Shown here one piece after another: positions 10,852-19,421 of a DNA stretch of 64,000 nt. The notes below the pieces were generated by a model. The model did not search any database and was not told the DNA's origin. It was given only the letters and a program-made list of their open reading frames with translations. The DNA comes from Terribacillus halophilus. Lineage in GTDB: Bacteria; Bacillota; Bacilli; Bacillales; Amphibacillaceae. The stretch lies in assembly GCF_900101385.1 (NCBI RefSeq), contig NZ_FMZB01000005.1:124001-188000 (forward strand), written 5' to 3'. The first letter of the stretch is position 1; each line of letters opens with the position of its first letter. The position numbers and the translations under genes were made by a program.

Positions 10852-12065
10852 TGCAGTTATCAGCGGATATGCTTGCATTGGCAGAGGAATTCGGGATAAG
10901 TCAAGACGCGTTTCCGCAGCTTGAAGTGGAATCTGGTGCACTGGCAGCCATCAGTACTTATATGGAAGGGAAAAGTTGGAGTCGGGCTGTTCTCATTGTG
11001 GATGCAAAGACGAAAGCTGCAGCAGGTGATCAGCTGGCAGCGCTGCTCCAGGCAGAAAGCATACATGTTCATGTCATCGAACTTCTCGCAAATCATCATG
11101 GTCAAGTGAATGCCGACGAAGCGTCACTTGTGCAAGTGCTCGTTGAAACGCCGATTGATACAGATGTCCTGCTGGCGGTTGGGGCCGGGACGATACATGA
11201 CATCACTCGCTTTTGCAGTCAGAAGCTTTCCATTCCATTCGTCGCTGTTCCGACAGCGGCATCCGTCGACGGCTTCACTTCAAAAGGAGCACCTTTGATT
11301 TTGCGGGGAGTGAAGCAGACGATCCAGACAGCAGCCCCAGTGGCAGTGTTTGCAGATTTGGATGTATTGTGTGCAGCACCTCGGCCCCTTACTGCGGCTG
11401 GCTTTGGGGATATCTTGGGGAAATTCACATCACTGCTTGACTGGGAAATATCCGCAAAAGTCGGAGGAGAACCGTATAATGCGCTGGCAGCCAAGATGAC
11501 CCGGCATTCACTTGATACTTGCGTCGATCATATTGAGGAAATAGCCAAAGCAGATGAAGCAGGCATACGGATCTTGATGGAGGCTTTGATCGAGTCTGGC
11601 ATCGTCATGCAAATACTTGACTTTTCCCGTCCGGCTTCGGGAGCAGAGCATCATTTGTCCCATTATTGGGAAATGCATTTGCTTGAGACAGATAAACGTC
11701 AGCTTTTGCATGGAGCCAAAGTCGGTGTGGCTTGTGCAATCATTGCAGAATTGTACCAGAGCTGGGCAGAGCAGTTCGAGAGCTCGGAAGCACACGGGAC
11801 ATATGCTGCCAATTTACAGGAGCATTGGGAAGAAATCCGTCTCAAGATTGCCGCACTGCCGACACCTGAAGCGCTGCGATATTATTTGTACCAGGTAGGA
11901 GCACCTGCTTCAGCCGAGGAAATCGGAATCCAGCCAGAGCTCGTTCAGGACAGCTTGAATGAAGCATATCATTTGCGGACTCGCTGTACGGGCTTATTTC
12001 TTATCAACCAATTTAAGAACAAAACGATCAGCTATCCGTTGCAGGATCGGATCGGAAGCAGATGA
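10851..12065 (+). CDS. araM: sn-Glycerol-1-phosphate dehydrogenase AraM
   Basis: A 404-residue iron-dependent alcohol-dehydrogenase-fold protein. The nucleotide loop VGAGTIHDITRF and substrate region TAASVDGFTSKGAPL are those of B. subtilis AraM, which reduces dihydroxyacetone phosphate to glycerol-1-phosphate, precursor of heptaprenylglyceryl lipids. The start overlaps the abf2 stop (TGATG) with GAGGAGGG upstream; the stop overlaps the next gene (ATGA). AraM lies in the ara operon of B. subtilis too, although its link to arabinose use is not understood. Confidence 0.93.
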   Translation: MQLSADMLALAEEFGISQDAFPQLEVESGALAAISTYMEGKSWSRAVLIVDAKTKAAAGDQLAALLQAESIHVHVIELLANHHGQVNADEASLVQVLVETPIDTDVLLAVGAGTIHDITRFCSQKLSIPFVAVPTAASVDGFTSKGAPLILRGVKQTIQTAAPVAVFADLDVLCAAPRPLTAAGFGDILGKFTSLLDWEISAKVGGEPYNALAAKMTRHSLDTCVDHIEEIAKADEAGIRILMEALIESGIVMQILDFSRPASGAEHHLSHYWEMHLLETDKRQLLHGAKVGVACAIIAELYQSWAEQFESSEAHGTYAANLQEHWEEIRLKIAALPTPEALRYYLYQVGAPASAEEIGIQPELVQDSLNEAYHLRTRCTGLFLINQFKNKTISYPLQDRIGSR

Positions 12066-12319
12066 CTTGCCGGACTTGTCTGCAAAAGAAAAACTATACA
12101 GCGGAGGAAGCCTCTGAACTTGTGCTGGATCAATTAGCATTGGAACCAGTGCTGGCTGAAGAAGATACTGTGACATCTCGTTTGACGATCTGTTCAGAGT
12201 GTCCATCACTGACGGCTGATCATACATGTATGCACTGTGGGTGTTTTGTCCTTTTCCGAGCCTCCCTTCCAAATAAACGCTGCCCAGCTCCTGACGGGGA
12301 TCGTTGGCAGCAGGTATAA
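12062..12319 (+). CDS. Eight-cysteine small protein (DUF6171-like)
   Basis: An 85-residue soluble protein with Cys at 3, 6, 44, 47, 56, 59, 61 and 74, arranged as CxxC, CxxC and CxxCGC plus a final CP. This looks like one or two zinc-ribbon-like sites around a central helix. It resembles the DUF6171 family from memory; no function is known. It overlaps the araM stop by 4 bases, so translation is probably coupled. There is no DNA-binding helix that I can recognise. Confidence 0.75.
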   Translation: MTCRTCLQKKNYTAEEASELVLDQLALEPVLAEEDTVTSRLTICSECPSLTADHTCMHCGCFVLFRASLPNKRCPAPDGDRWQQV

Positions 12320-12340
12320 TCGAAGAAAGGAGGCGAAGGA

Positions 12341-13129
12341 ATGACTTATTATCAAGCATTGGATAGCATTCTATTTGATTTGGACGGTACTGTATGGAAA
12401 GATTTTACATTGATTAATGGAGCCGCTGAGACGATTCACACCCTGCAGGAAGCAGGTAAAAGAGTGATCGGGCTTAGCAATCGAGGTACCCATTCACGCC
12501 AGCAGATAGCTGCTTATTTTCAGGAACAGGGTATCAGGTGGGAGAAGGAGGATATCATTCTATCCTCTTTTCTTGCAGCCGATTATTTACAGACACACTA
12601 CCCGAAGCTGCCGGTTTGGGTACTCGGCGAAGAGGGGCTGCGGGAAGAATTGGCAGAGGCGGGTCTGACGCTTGCGGCAAAACCTGAGGAAGCTGATTGG
12701 CTGGTCATATCCTTGCATACTGGTGTGACGTATCATGATTTGAATCAAGCTTTCCGCGCTGTCATGCACGGTGCCAGAATTCTTGCTACCAATCAGGATC
12801 CTGTTTTTCCGGGGAAAGACGGTTTGCAGCTGGATGTAGGCGGCTTGATTGGTGCCATCGAAGCGTCAACAGGCAAGAAGACGGATATCATTGTCGGTAA
12901 ACCATCACATTTCATGTATCAGAAGGTCATGCAGCAAGCAGCCAGCGACCCAGAAAAAACGATGATAGTCGGGGACAGCCTGACTTCTGATATTGCCATG
13001 GGCGCCATGTTTGGTTTGAAAACAGCACTGGTGCTGACAGGAAATACAACAAAGGAGCAGGCGGACATATCGAGTATCAAACCAGACTTGGTCCTGCCTT
13101 CCATAAAGGAGCTTCCATTCGTTTACTAA
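12341..13129 (+). CDS. araL: NagD/AraL-type HAD phosphatase
   Basis: A 262-residue HAD hydrolase of subclass IIA: FDLDGTVWKDF at residues 12-22, GLSNRGTHSR near 46, and VGDSLTSDIAMG near 210. B. subtilis AraL, in the same operon position, dephosphorylates sugar phosphates such as xylulose-5-P and arabinose-5-P and is thought to limit toxic phosphosugars. AAAGGAGG precedes the ATG at good spacing. B. subtilis araL has a start occluded by an mRNA hairpin; I did not see a comparable strong hairpin here. Confidence 0.85.
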   Translation: MTYYQALDSILFDLDGTVWKDFTLINGAAETIHTLQEAGKRVIGLSNRGTHSRQQIAAYFQEQGIRWEKEDIILSSFLAADYLQTHYPKLPVWVLGEEGLREELAEAGLTLAAKPEEADWLVISLHTGVTYHDLNQAFRAVMHGARILATNQDPVFPGKDGLQLDVGGLIGAIEASTGKKTDIIVGKPSHFMYQKVMQQAASDPEKTMIVGDSLTSDIAMGAMFGLKTALVLTGNTTKEQADISSIKPDLVLPSIKELPFVY

Positions 13130-13141
13130 TTTGGAGGGAAT

Positions 13142-14290
13142 ATGATGAAAACGATGAATGTCGAACGTGTCGAAGTTCATGCAAAGCAAGGAGAGATTGT
13201 CAAGCTTCCGGAGACGGTAACGGTTTATATCAATGAGGATGTGGAAGCAGACTATCGGGTGTCGTGGACAGATATGCCGGATACGAGTAAGCCAGGAACC
13301 TACGAAATACAAGGCGAGTTTGAAATGGGAGAGTTTCCAGAGCCGTTCATCGAACAGCGTGCGGATCCCTATATTCTGAAAGCAGAAGATGGATTCTATT
13401 ATTTCACTGGCTCTTTTCCTCAGTATGACAGAATCGTTCTGCGTCGCTCCAAGACGCTTGCAGGGCTGCGCGAGGCAGAGGAACATACAATTTGGAGGGC
13501 GCATGCTTCCGGTATATTGTCGGAGCATATTTGGGCGCCCGAGCTGCATCATATCGATGGAAAATGGTACATACATTTTGCTGCGGGAGATAAAGAAGAT
13601 GTCTGGGCAATCCGTCCATATGTACTGGAGTGCACAGGAGATCCGCTGTTTGATGAATGGACGGAAAAAGGAGCGATCAATACCGATTTCCAAAGCTTTT
13701 CATTGGATGCAACAACATTCGAACATCAAGGCAAGCGATTTCTGGTCTGGGCCCAGAAAACAGAGCATGACACGATTTCCAATCTTTATATCGCGGAAAT
13801 GGAGACTCCTTGGAGATTGAAAGGCGAGCAAGTACTGATTGCAAAGCCTGAGCATGATTGGGAAAGAGCAGGCTTTGACGTTAATGAAGGCCCGGCTTTC
13901 CTGCATCGTCACGGGAAAGTATTCCTGACTTTCTCTGCGAGCGCAACGGATGACCGCTACGCGATGGGGCTGTTACATGCAGATGAAAATGCGGATCTGC
14001 TTGATCCGGCCTCTTGGACGAAACTACCCGACCCTGTACTGACGAGTTCAGAAAATAACGGGCTTTACGGACCGGGCCATAACAGCTTTACCGTGACGGA
14101 AGAAGGCTTCGATTTGCTTGTTTATCACGCCAGATCATATAAAGAGATAGAAGGAAATCCGTTATATGATCACAATCGCCATGCTCGCATCCAGCGTTTC
14201 TTTTGGAAGGATGGAATACCGTATTTCGGTGAACCAGGGTTTAAGTTCGAGACAATAAGCAAGCCAAAAGCAGTTATTATAATTGAATAA
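13142..14290 (+). CDS. Intracellular GH43 arabinosidase with N-terminal Ig-like domain
   Basis: A 382-residue protein. Residues 6-60 form an Ig-like module (VHAKQGEIVKLP, then PGTYEIQGEF). From residue 68 the GH43 five-bladed propeller follows, with base Asp75 (EQRADPYI), pKa modulator Asp189 (FSLDATTF) and acid Glu239 (VNEGPAF). No signal peptide is present, so it acts on imported oligosaccharides; the operon indicates exo-alpha-L-arabinofuranosidase activity, with beta-xylosidase activity as the alternative. GGAGGG lies 3 bases before ATG 13142 and 6 before ATG 13145, so the second Met may be used. It is the last gene of the operon. Confidence 0.88.
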   Translation: MMKTMNVERVEVHAKQGEIVKLPETVTVYINEDVEADYRVSWTDMPDTSKPGTYEIQGEFEMGEFPEPFIEQRADPYILKAEDGFYYFTGSFPQYDRIVLRRSKTLAGLREAEEHTIWRAHASGILSEHIWAPELHHIDGKWYIHFAAGDKEDVWAIRPYVLECTGDPLFDEWTEKGAINTDFQSFSLDATTFEHQGKRFLVWAQKTEHDTISNLYIAEMETPWRLKGEQVLIAKPEHDWERAGFDVNEGPAFLHRHGKVFLTFSASATDDRYAMGLLHADENADLLDPASWTKLPDPVLTSSENNGLYGPGHNSFTVTEEGFDLLVYHARSYKEIEGNPLYDHNRHARIQRFFWKDGIPYFGEPGFKFETISKPKAVIIIE

Positions 14291-14294
14291 GTGA

Positions 14295-14329
14295 AAGCCC
14301 TTATATGCTCCTCGTATAAGGGCTTTTTT
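14295..14329 (+). terminator. Terminator of the abfA operon
   Basis: AAGCCCTTATA and TATAAGGGCTT arms followed by six Ts. Confidence 0.93.
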
Positions 14330-14358
14330 GTACTTTTTGTGAATAAATAAAACTCTTA

Positions 14359-14387
14359 TTGACTTTCGACAGAAAGAACAATAGAAT
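14359..14387 (+). promoter_or_regulatory. Promoter of the YhgE/PadR unit
   Basis: TTGACT, 17-bp spacer, TAGAAT; start predicted near 14394. Confidence 0.8.
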
Positions 14388-14405
14388 GATAAGTGCTCTA
14401 ACAAA

Positions 14406-14425
14406 AGTACTCTAATTTGAGTACT
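14406..14425. promoter_or_regulatory. Probable PadR operator
   Basis: AGTACTC-TAATTT-GAGTACT is a perfect 7-bp inverted repeat with a 6-bp centre, placed just after the predicted transcription start. Binding by the PadR protein at 15688 is inferred. Confidence 0.7.
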
Positions 14426-14469
14426 AAAAATAAAGTAATTTATCATTTTATTTAAGGAAGGATGCAAAA

Positions 14470-15645
14470 ATGAAATTTAGTCAGTTTTTGAAAAATAAAG
14501 GTGCTATTGCAGCTATTTTCATGGGGATTTTATATGCGGTCTTCATGCTTGGGATTTTCCTGCCTGGTTATTCAGCAATTCCTGGTAATGTCGATCAATT
14601 AAAGGTTGCGATCGTCAATGACGATGCTGGAGAAGTCGGTGCAACCATCGCAGACCAGCTATCTGAAAAGCTGCCTTTCAAAGATATTGAAACAGATTTG
14701 ACGAATAAGGATGCTTTAAAGGATTTAGAGAAAAATGACTTAGCATTGGTCGTTCACATTCCTGAGAATTTCTCGGAAAATGTACAAAGCGGAGAAGCAT
14801 CCTCCAGTATCGACTTTACGATCAATGAAGCAGGAGCAACTACCGTTTCTTCCACGATGAGCTCGGTCGTAGGTCAGATCAATGATCAATTGAGTACCCA
14901 GTTCTCCAAGCAGACTGCTGCGGGCGTGTTGATGAACTTCAATGTACCGGAGGATCAAGCTGATGCTTTGAGTGATAAGATTGAAACGGCGTATCAAGGA
15001 AACATCGTCACTATCAATGAAATGCCAGATGGTATGAATAACAACATGCTGCCTATGTTCCTGACAATGGCTGGTTATGTTGGTGCAATGATTGGTGCAA
15101 TGCAATTAGTAGGTGCATTTAAAGAGAGTAAAGGAAAAGCAAGCAGAGCGCGTCTATTCCTGTATGTTCAACTGACTGCATTGATCATTGCGGTACTTGG
15201 CGGATTAGTAGCGACAGGAATCGTTTACTTGGTGAATGATCCAGGCGGCGATGTATACTTCGGTATGCTGGGTCAGCAAATCTTGAACTATATGGTGTGC
15301 TTCAACTTCACAGCCATTTTCATCTTCTTGCTTGGTCAGGGCGGTATGCTGCTTAACTTGCCAGTCTTGTTGATGCAAACATTGGCAAATGGTGCTACGA
15401 TGTCACGTGAGATGATGTATGCGCCATATGAATGGATGAGTCATATTTCACCGATGTACTATTCTGTGCAAGCCTACTTTGCCAACCTGTTCGGAAGCAC
15501 AAGTCCAAGTCCGTTCATTTGGTCAATGGCTACAGTTGGAGCAGCAGCCATGCTGATTAACATCATCATTGTCGCTTTCCTTCATAAGCCGAAAGCTGAA
15601 GAAGCTGGAAATGTAAGAGAGGAAGCTATTAAAGTGACAGTCTAA
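14470..15645 (+). CDS. YhgE/Pip-type ABC-2-like membrane protein
   Basis: A 391-residue protein with one N-terminal membrane helix (residues 14-34), an extracellular region of about 160 residues beginning QLKVAIVNDDAGEVG, and five to six C-terminal helices. This is the YhgE/Pip/ABC-2 permease plan. Such proteins occur in type VII-associated and drug- or cell-envelope-stress contexts, but the substrate is unknown. No ATPase gene is adjacent. TAAGGAAGG precedes the ATG. It is cotranscribed with a PadR regulator and has a paralogue at 49240 controlled by a TetR protein. Confidence 0.82.
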   Translation: MKFSQFLKNKGAIAAIFMGILYAVFMLGIFLPGYSAIPGNVDQLKVAIVNDDAGEVGATIADQLSEKLPFKDIETDLTNKDALKDLEKNDLALVVHIPENFSENVQSGEASSSIDFTINEAGATTVSSTMSSVVGQINDQLSTQFSKQTAAGVLMNFNVPEDQADALSDKIETAYQGNIVTINEMPDGMNNNMLPMFLTMAGYVGAMIGAMQLVGAFKESKGKASRARLFLYVQLTALIIAVLGGLVATGIVYLVNDPGGDVYFGMLGQQILNYMVCFNFTAIFIFLLGQGGMLLNLPVLLMQTLANGATMSREMMYAPYEWMSHISPMYYSVQAYFANLFGSTSPSPFIWSMATVGAAAMLINIIIVAFLHKPKAEEAGNVREEAIKVTV

Positions 15646-15687
15646 ATTTGGTATAATAAGATCATTCTGCTTGAGGGAGCAAAGGGA

Positions 15688-16227
15688 ATGTCCATTCAAA
15701 TTTTCATACTCAGCAAATTGATGGAGGATAATACGTATCCTTATGAATTAAAAAAGCAGTTATCAGAGCCAATCCCATTGGATAAGCTTGGCGGATTGAC
15801 AGAAAGCAAACTGTACTATCACTTTGATTCGTTAGCAAAGCAAGGATTGATCGAGGCAGTTGAAATCATCAAAGAAGAACATCGTCCCGATAAGCAAGTA
15901 TTCCAGATTACAGCCAAGGGCCGTGAAGAACTGCCGAAAAAAATCTATAAAGTCATGAAAAACGCGGATAAGATAAGTGATATGATCGTTTGCCTGGCTA
16001 ACATCAAATATGTCGAGCGCAGCAAAGTTGTCAGTATCCTGGAAGATAAGTTAGAAAAGATTACAGATCGCTGGGAGCAAGTCAAAGCATTCGATAAACT
16101 TGTCCAAAGGGATGCAGATAAAGAACAGTTCATTGACTTTATCAGCAGCTATGTGACGACCAGAAATGAACATACCATTCAATGGCTGGAAGAGTTAATC
16201 AAGCGAGTGAAACAAGGAGATTTTTAA
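15688..16227 (+). CDS. PadR-family transcriptional regulator
   Basis: A 179-residue protein. Residues 1-75 form the PadR winged helix (LSKLMEDNTYPYELKKQL, LYYHFDSLAKQGLIEAV), and the rest is the helical dimerisation tail of a Vir-type C-terminal domain. GAGGGAGCAAAGG precedes the ATG. It follows the YhgE-like gene by 42 bases and probably represses the pair through the inverted repeat at 14406. Confidence 0.88.
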   Translation: MSIQIFILSKLMEDNTYPYELKKQLSEPIPLDKLGGLTESKLYYHFDSLAKQGLIEAVEIIKEEHRPDKQVFQITAKGREELPKKIYKVMKNADKISDMIVCLANIKYVERSKVVSILEDKLEKITDRWEQVKAFDKLVQRDADKEQFIDFISSYVTTRNEHTIQWLEELIKRVKQGDF

Positions 16228-16243
16228 TATCGTTATTTGACAT

Positions 16244-16279
16244 ACACTGCAAGAGCTTATGGCTTTTGCGGTGTTTTTT
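16244..16279 (+). terminator. Terminator after padR
   Basis: ACACTGCAAGAGC pairs imperfectly with GGCTTTTGCGGTGT and is followed by six Ts. Confidence 0.85.
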
Positions 16280-16328
16280 ATTTTCGAGGAGTCTCTGTGT
16301 TCAGCCTGGGCTAAAACTACATTAATCA

Positions 16329-16383
16329 AAAACCGAACATTAACGAAATATTTTTGGTTGATACTACTTTATAGTTCGGTTTT
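16329..16383. promoter_or_regulatory. Inverted pair of PurBoxes (PurR sites)
   Basis: Bases 16329-16341 (AAAACCGAACATT) and, on the other strand, 16371-16383 both match the PurBox consensus AWWWCCGAACWWT at all 13 positions. They face each other across 29 bp; B. subtilis pairs are typically 16-17 bp apart, so this spacing is about one helical turn longer. They lie roughly 60-115 bp upstream of the predicted start of the amidohydrolase/DUF3100 operon. PurR control is inferred. Confidence 0.75.
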
Positions 16384-16408
16384 TACCTAATGAATTACGT
16401 ATTTTCTA

Positions 16409-16437
16409 TTGACTCTCTTCAATAATAATAGTTAAAT
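16409..16437 (+). promoter_or_regulatory. Promoter of the amidohydrolase/DUF3100 operon
   Basis: TTGACT, 17-bp spacer, TTAAAT, downstream of the PurBox pair. Confidence 0.7.
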
Positions 16438-16484
16438 TAGTCTTAATTATTAAAATTTTTATCGAATGGAGGCGGATTTTTCTG

Positions 16485-17762
16485 TTGCGTACACATTACG
16501 AGCAAATCAAGAAATTGGGGGAGTCCATTTACGCCAATCCCGAATTGGGTTATAAAGAGAAACGCACAAAACAGATTGTTATTGACTATCTGAATGACTG
16601 CAATCCGGAATGTACCATTCAGGAATTCAGTACTACCGGACTGCGGACAACGCTAGGTGAAGGAAAAAAACTGCATATGGCGTTTGTGGCCGAATTGGAT
16701 GCCGTCTTTGCGCCGACACACTTCCGAGCGGATCCGGATACCGGTGCTGCGCATAACTGCGGGCATTACACTCAAGTTGCCATAGCACTTGCGCTTTATC
16801 GGCAGCTAGTCGAAACGGAAGTATATGAACAGTTCGATTACACCATCAGTTTCATTTTCGTTCCTGCCGAAGAGTATCTGGATCTTACCTTTCGTGATGA
16901 ACTGATAGAGAAGGGGGTCATCACGCATTACGGCGGAAAACCGGAAGCGATGAAGCTGGGCATTTTCGATGATATCGACTTAAGCATCTGTGTACATGCC
17001 ATAGGCGGGGAATTTACGAAAAGGACAATCGAGATTGACTGTGATTTAGCAGGTTTTTTATATAAGCGATACACTTTTAAAGGTAAATCGACACATGCTG
17101 GATTCGATCCTTTTTCATCCGTTAATGCCTACAATATGTCCACGCTGTTCCACACGGCGATCAGTCTAGGTCGGCAGCAGCTCGACGAAAAAGAAAAGGT
17201 GCGGCTTAATCCGATTGTGATGCAGTCAGATATGTCAACGAATGTCATACCGAATCGTATAAAGGTAGGAACCGATCTGCGTACACTGTCGATACCCTAT
17301 ATGCAAGCTGTCGCAAAACGTTTGGATGCGGCTGCGCAAGGCTGTGCGATGGCGCTGCAGGGTGAGGTGGATATCGATACACAAATGGGATATCTGCCGT
17401 TTCAGCAGGAACGTTATTTATCCACCTTCGTAAAAGCCGCTTATGAAGAGAATGAGCAAATCGAGGCGATTCTCGAGGACAACAGCATCAGTGCTGCTGG
17501 CGATATCGGGGATCTATCTTTCATGATGCCATGTATCCAGATCGGCTACAGCGGTTTTACCGGTACGATTCATGGAGATGATTTCATCGACATAGATCCG
17601 GAATATATCTATGATATCTTTCCAGGATTCCTATTCCAAGTGCTGGATAAAATGAATGGCAAGATTGACAAAACCAAGCTGTATAAAAGGTCTTATGAGC
17701 AGTATGCAAAGCTGATCCAAGACATCTTGGAAGAGAAGGAGGAACATGGGATTGAAGCGTAA
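16485..17762 (+). CDS. M20-family amidohydrolase
   Basis: A 425-residue M20/M40-type metallohydrolase. Metal-site regions are AFVAELDAVF near 65, AHNCGHYTQ near 88 and VPAEEYLDL near 125, with a lid domain at roughly 190-310 (KGKSTHAGFDP). The usual HACGHD has Tyr in place of the Asp, and the HxDxxP element is AELDAVF, so metal coordination is non-standard. Substrate is unknown; p-aminobenzoyl-glutamate or another N-acyl amino acid are family precedents. Translation appears to begin at TTG 16485 with GGAGG 12 bases upstream. It overlaps the DUF3100 gene by 17 bases. Confidence 0.85.
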   Translation: MRTHYEQIKKLGESIYANPELGYKEKRTKQIVIDYLNDCNPECTIQEFSTTGLRTTLGEGKKLHMAFVAELDAVFAPTHFRADPDTGAAHNCGHYTQVAIALALYRQLVETEVYEQFDYTISFIFVPAEEYLDLTFRDELIEKGVITHYGGKPEAMKLGIFDDIDLSICVHAIGGEFTKRTIEIDCDLAGFLYKRYTFKGKSTHAGFDPFSSVNAYNMSTLFHTAISLGRQQLDEKEKVRLNPIVMQSDMSTNVIPNRIKVGTDLRTLSIPYMQAVAKRLDAAAQGCAMALQGEVDIDTQMGYLPFQQERYLSTFVKAAYEENEQIEAILEDNSISAAGDIGDLSFMMPCIQIGYSGFTGTIHGDDFIDIDPEYIYDIFPGFLFQVLDKMNGKIDKTKLYKRSYEQYAKLIQDILEEKEEHGIEA

Positions 17763-18576
17763 TTATGTTATTTTACTTATCTTTGCACTTATCGTCATTA
17801 CCGCAGCAGAAATGATCGGGACACAATCCCTGTCATTTGGTACTTTCTCCATTTCTTTGATGCCGCTTGCTTTTGCAATTTTGATAACGATGGTTCTCGG
17901 CTTGCCGATCTTTCGCAAAGGATTTCTCCAAAGAATATACAGCAAGGCGAACGTACAATTCTCCAGCAAGTATCTTATTTTCATCATGCTGCCGCTGATG
18001 GCAAGGTATGGGGCAGATGTCGCTCCGCAGTTAAGGGAAATCCTAAACGTCGGCTGGGTATTCATCGCCCAAGAACTCGGCAATCTCGGAACGGTGTTAT
18101 TAGGTTTGCCTGTGGCGCTGCTTATAGGGTTGCGCCGTGAAGCAATCGGGGCGACGCTCGGTCTTGGACGTGAAGGAGAGCTTGCTTACATATCGGAAAA
18201 ATACACACTTGAATCAAAAGAAGGACAGGGAGTGCTGTCTCTTTATATTATCGGAACACTTTTTGGAACTATTTTCTTCAGTCTGATTGCACCAATCATG
18301 CTTGATATCGGCTTCCGCGTCGAAGCGTTGGCGATGGCATCCGGAGTAGGTTCTGCTAGTATGATGACGGCTTCATCCGCCACACTGATCGAGCGCGTCC
18401 CTGAAATGGAAAGCACCATTATTGGATATGCTGCTGCGAGTCAATTACTTACAAGCTTCCTGGGCACATTCACGATGGTGTTCCTAGCTGTACCGCTGCA
18501 GCGTTTTCTTTATAATAAGCTGACAAAAAAGAAAAAACAGCAGGAGGTGCCAGCCGATGTCCATGCAGCTGAATAA
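17746..18576 (+). CDS. DUF3100 membrane protein
   Basis: A 276-residue protein with about eight predicted membrane helices and the DUF3100 stretches GTFSISLMPLAFAIL, GREGELAYISEKYTLESKEG and GVGSASMMTASSATLIE. The helical repeats and small-residue signature suggest a transporter, but no member has a known substrate to my knowledge. It overlaps both neighbours (M20 upstream by 17 bases, next membrane gene by 20), and AAGGAGG precedes the ATG. The tight coupling suggests uptake of the amidohydrolase substrate or export of its product. Confidence 0.85.
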   Translation: MGLKRNYVILLIFALIVITAAEMIGTQSLSFGTFSISLMPLAFAILITMVLGLPIFRKGFLQRIYSKANVQFSSKYLIFIMLPLMARYGADVAPQLREILNVGWVFIAQELGNLGTVLLGLPVALLIGLRREAIGATLGLGREGELAYISEKYTLESKEGQGVLSLYIIGTLFGTIFFSLIAPIMLDIGFRVEALAMASGVGSASMMTASSATLIERVPEMESTIIGYAAASQLLTSFLGTFTMVFLAVPLQRFLYNKLTKKKKQQEVPADVHAAE

Positions 18577-19042
18577 ATACGTAAAATACGGACTTATCAT
18601 TTTGCTTAGTACAGCCCTGATCCTCTTCACCCAGCAAGTCAAGCTGCTGAAGAATCCGGACTCCACACCAGTCGAATGGATGACGATCATGGGCTTATTG
18701 ACATTATGGTTATTTTCGATGATTGGTGTACTGCTGTCTGATTTAATGAAAAAAGCACCGGTAAAGTTTCTGAAAGAATTCCCGATGCTTGGCTGGGTCG
18801 CAGTCACTTCCCTCATTTTCTGTATGTGTTTCGATTTCTTCGTTGAGGCAATCGGCTATGTTGACTTTCTCTCCATTACGACTCCTATTCTGACTTTTGC
18901 TGGAATCTCAGTGGTGGATCGTTTAGTCGATTTGCGCAAGACCTCTTGGAAGGTCGGTATTGTAGCTGTGTTTGTCTTTACGGGGACATATGTCGGAAGT
19001 GCGCTGTTATCAGAATTAGGACTGTTTTTGGCAGGCAAATGA
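18557..19042 (+). CDS. Four-helix membrane protein paired with DUF3100
   Basis: A 161-residue protein with about five hydrophobic segments (residues 11-25, 42-62, 77-97, 103-118, 132-155). No named family is recognised. It overlaps the DUF3100 gene by 20 bases with AGGAGGTG upstream, so it is likely the second subunit of a two-component membrane carrier. An ATG at 18563 is an alternative start. Confidence 0.75.
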   Translation: MSMQLNKYVKYGLIILLSTALILFTQQVKLLKNPDSTPVEWMTIMGLLTLWLFSMIGVLLSDLMKKAPVKFLKEFPMLGWVAVTSLIFCMCFDFFVEAIGYVDFLSITTPILTFAGISVVDRLVDLRKTSWKVGIVAVFVFTGTYVGSALLSELGLFLAGK

Positions 19043-19068
19043 GCTGGAGGGTATCCTCCAGCTTTTTT
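19042..19068 (+). terminator. Terminator of the M20/DUF3100 operon
   Basis: AGCTGGAGG and CCTCCAGCT arms with a 4-base loop and six Ts, starting on the stop codon. Confidence 0.93.
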
Positions 19069-19421
19069 ACATTGACGGCTTTGGGCTATTGGTTAAGAAA
19101 AAGGGAGAGTGGGAAGGGGAAGAGGTAATGTATATCTGCCAGGGTTGCTGCTGGCTTTCGACAAGTCAGTCTTTGTGCAAGTATTACAAGCTTGATGAGC
19201 ACGAGTGATCCAGAATCGATACAGGCTTCAGGGTTAAAAAGAAACGGTTTATTTGAGATTAATGTGAAGTATGCACTACTTAATGTATTTGCTATTATAA
19301 ACTTAACTCCATATCAATTTTGGACCCAATCAACACTAAAAGGGATGCTGACCATACCTGGTCTGATGTGGTTTAAAATGCAAGGAATAAATCTTAGCTT
19401 ATTGCGAGAAGGATATAATAG
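19069..19421. other. Region without a convincing gene
   Basis: A 77-codon frame (19192-19425) has no ribosome binding site or recognisable family. A 26-codon frame at 19128-19208 begins MYICQGCCW and has a purine-rich stretch upstream, but nothing supports it further. The sequence may be decayed. Confidence 0.4.

Noticed and set aside
13142-14290. Secreted endo-arabinanase
   Set aside because: No signal peptide; the N-terminal part is Ig-like and the operon is for intracellular processing.
16328-16384. Inverted CCGAAC/GTTCGG as a terminator stem
   Set aside because: The loop would be about 35 bases and the preceding gene already has a good terminator; the PurBox reading fits all 26 positions.
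19128-19208. 26-codon Cys-rich frame
   Set aside because: Purine-rich upstream sequence but no family or conservation evidence; too short to call.
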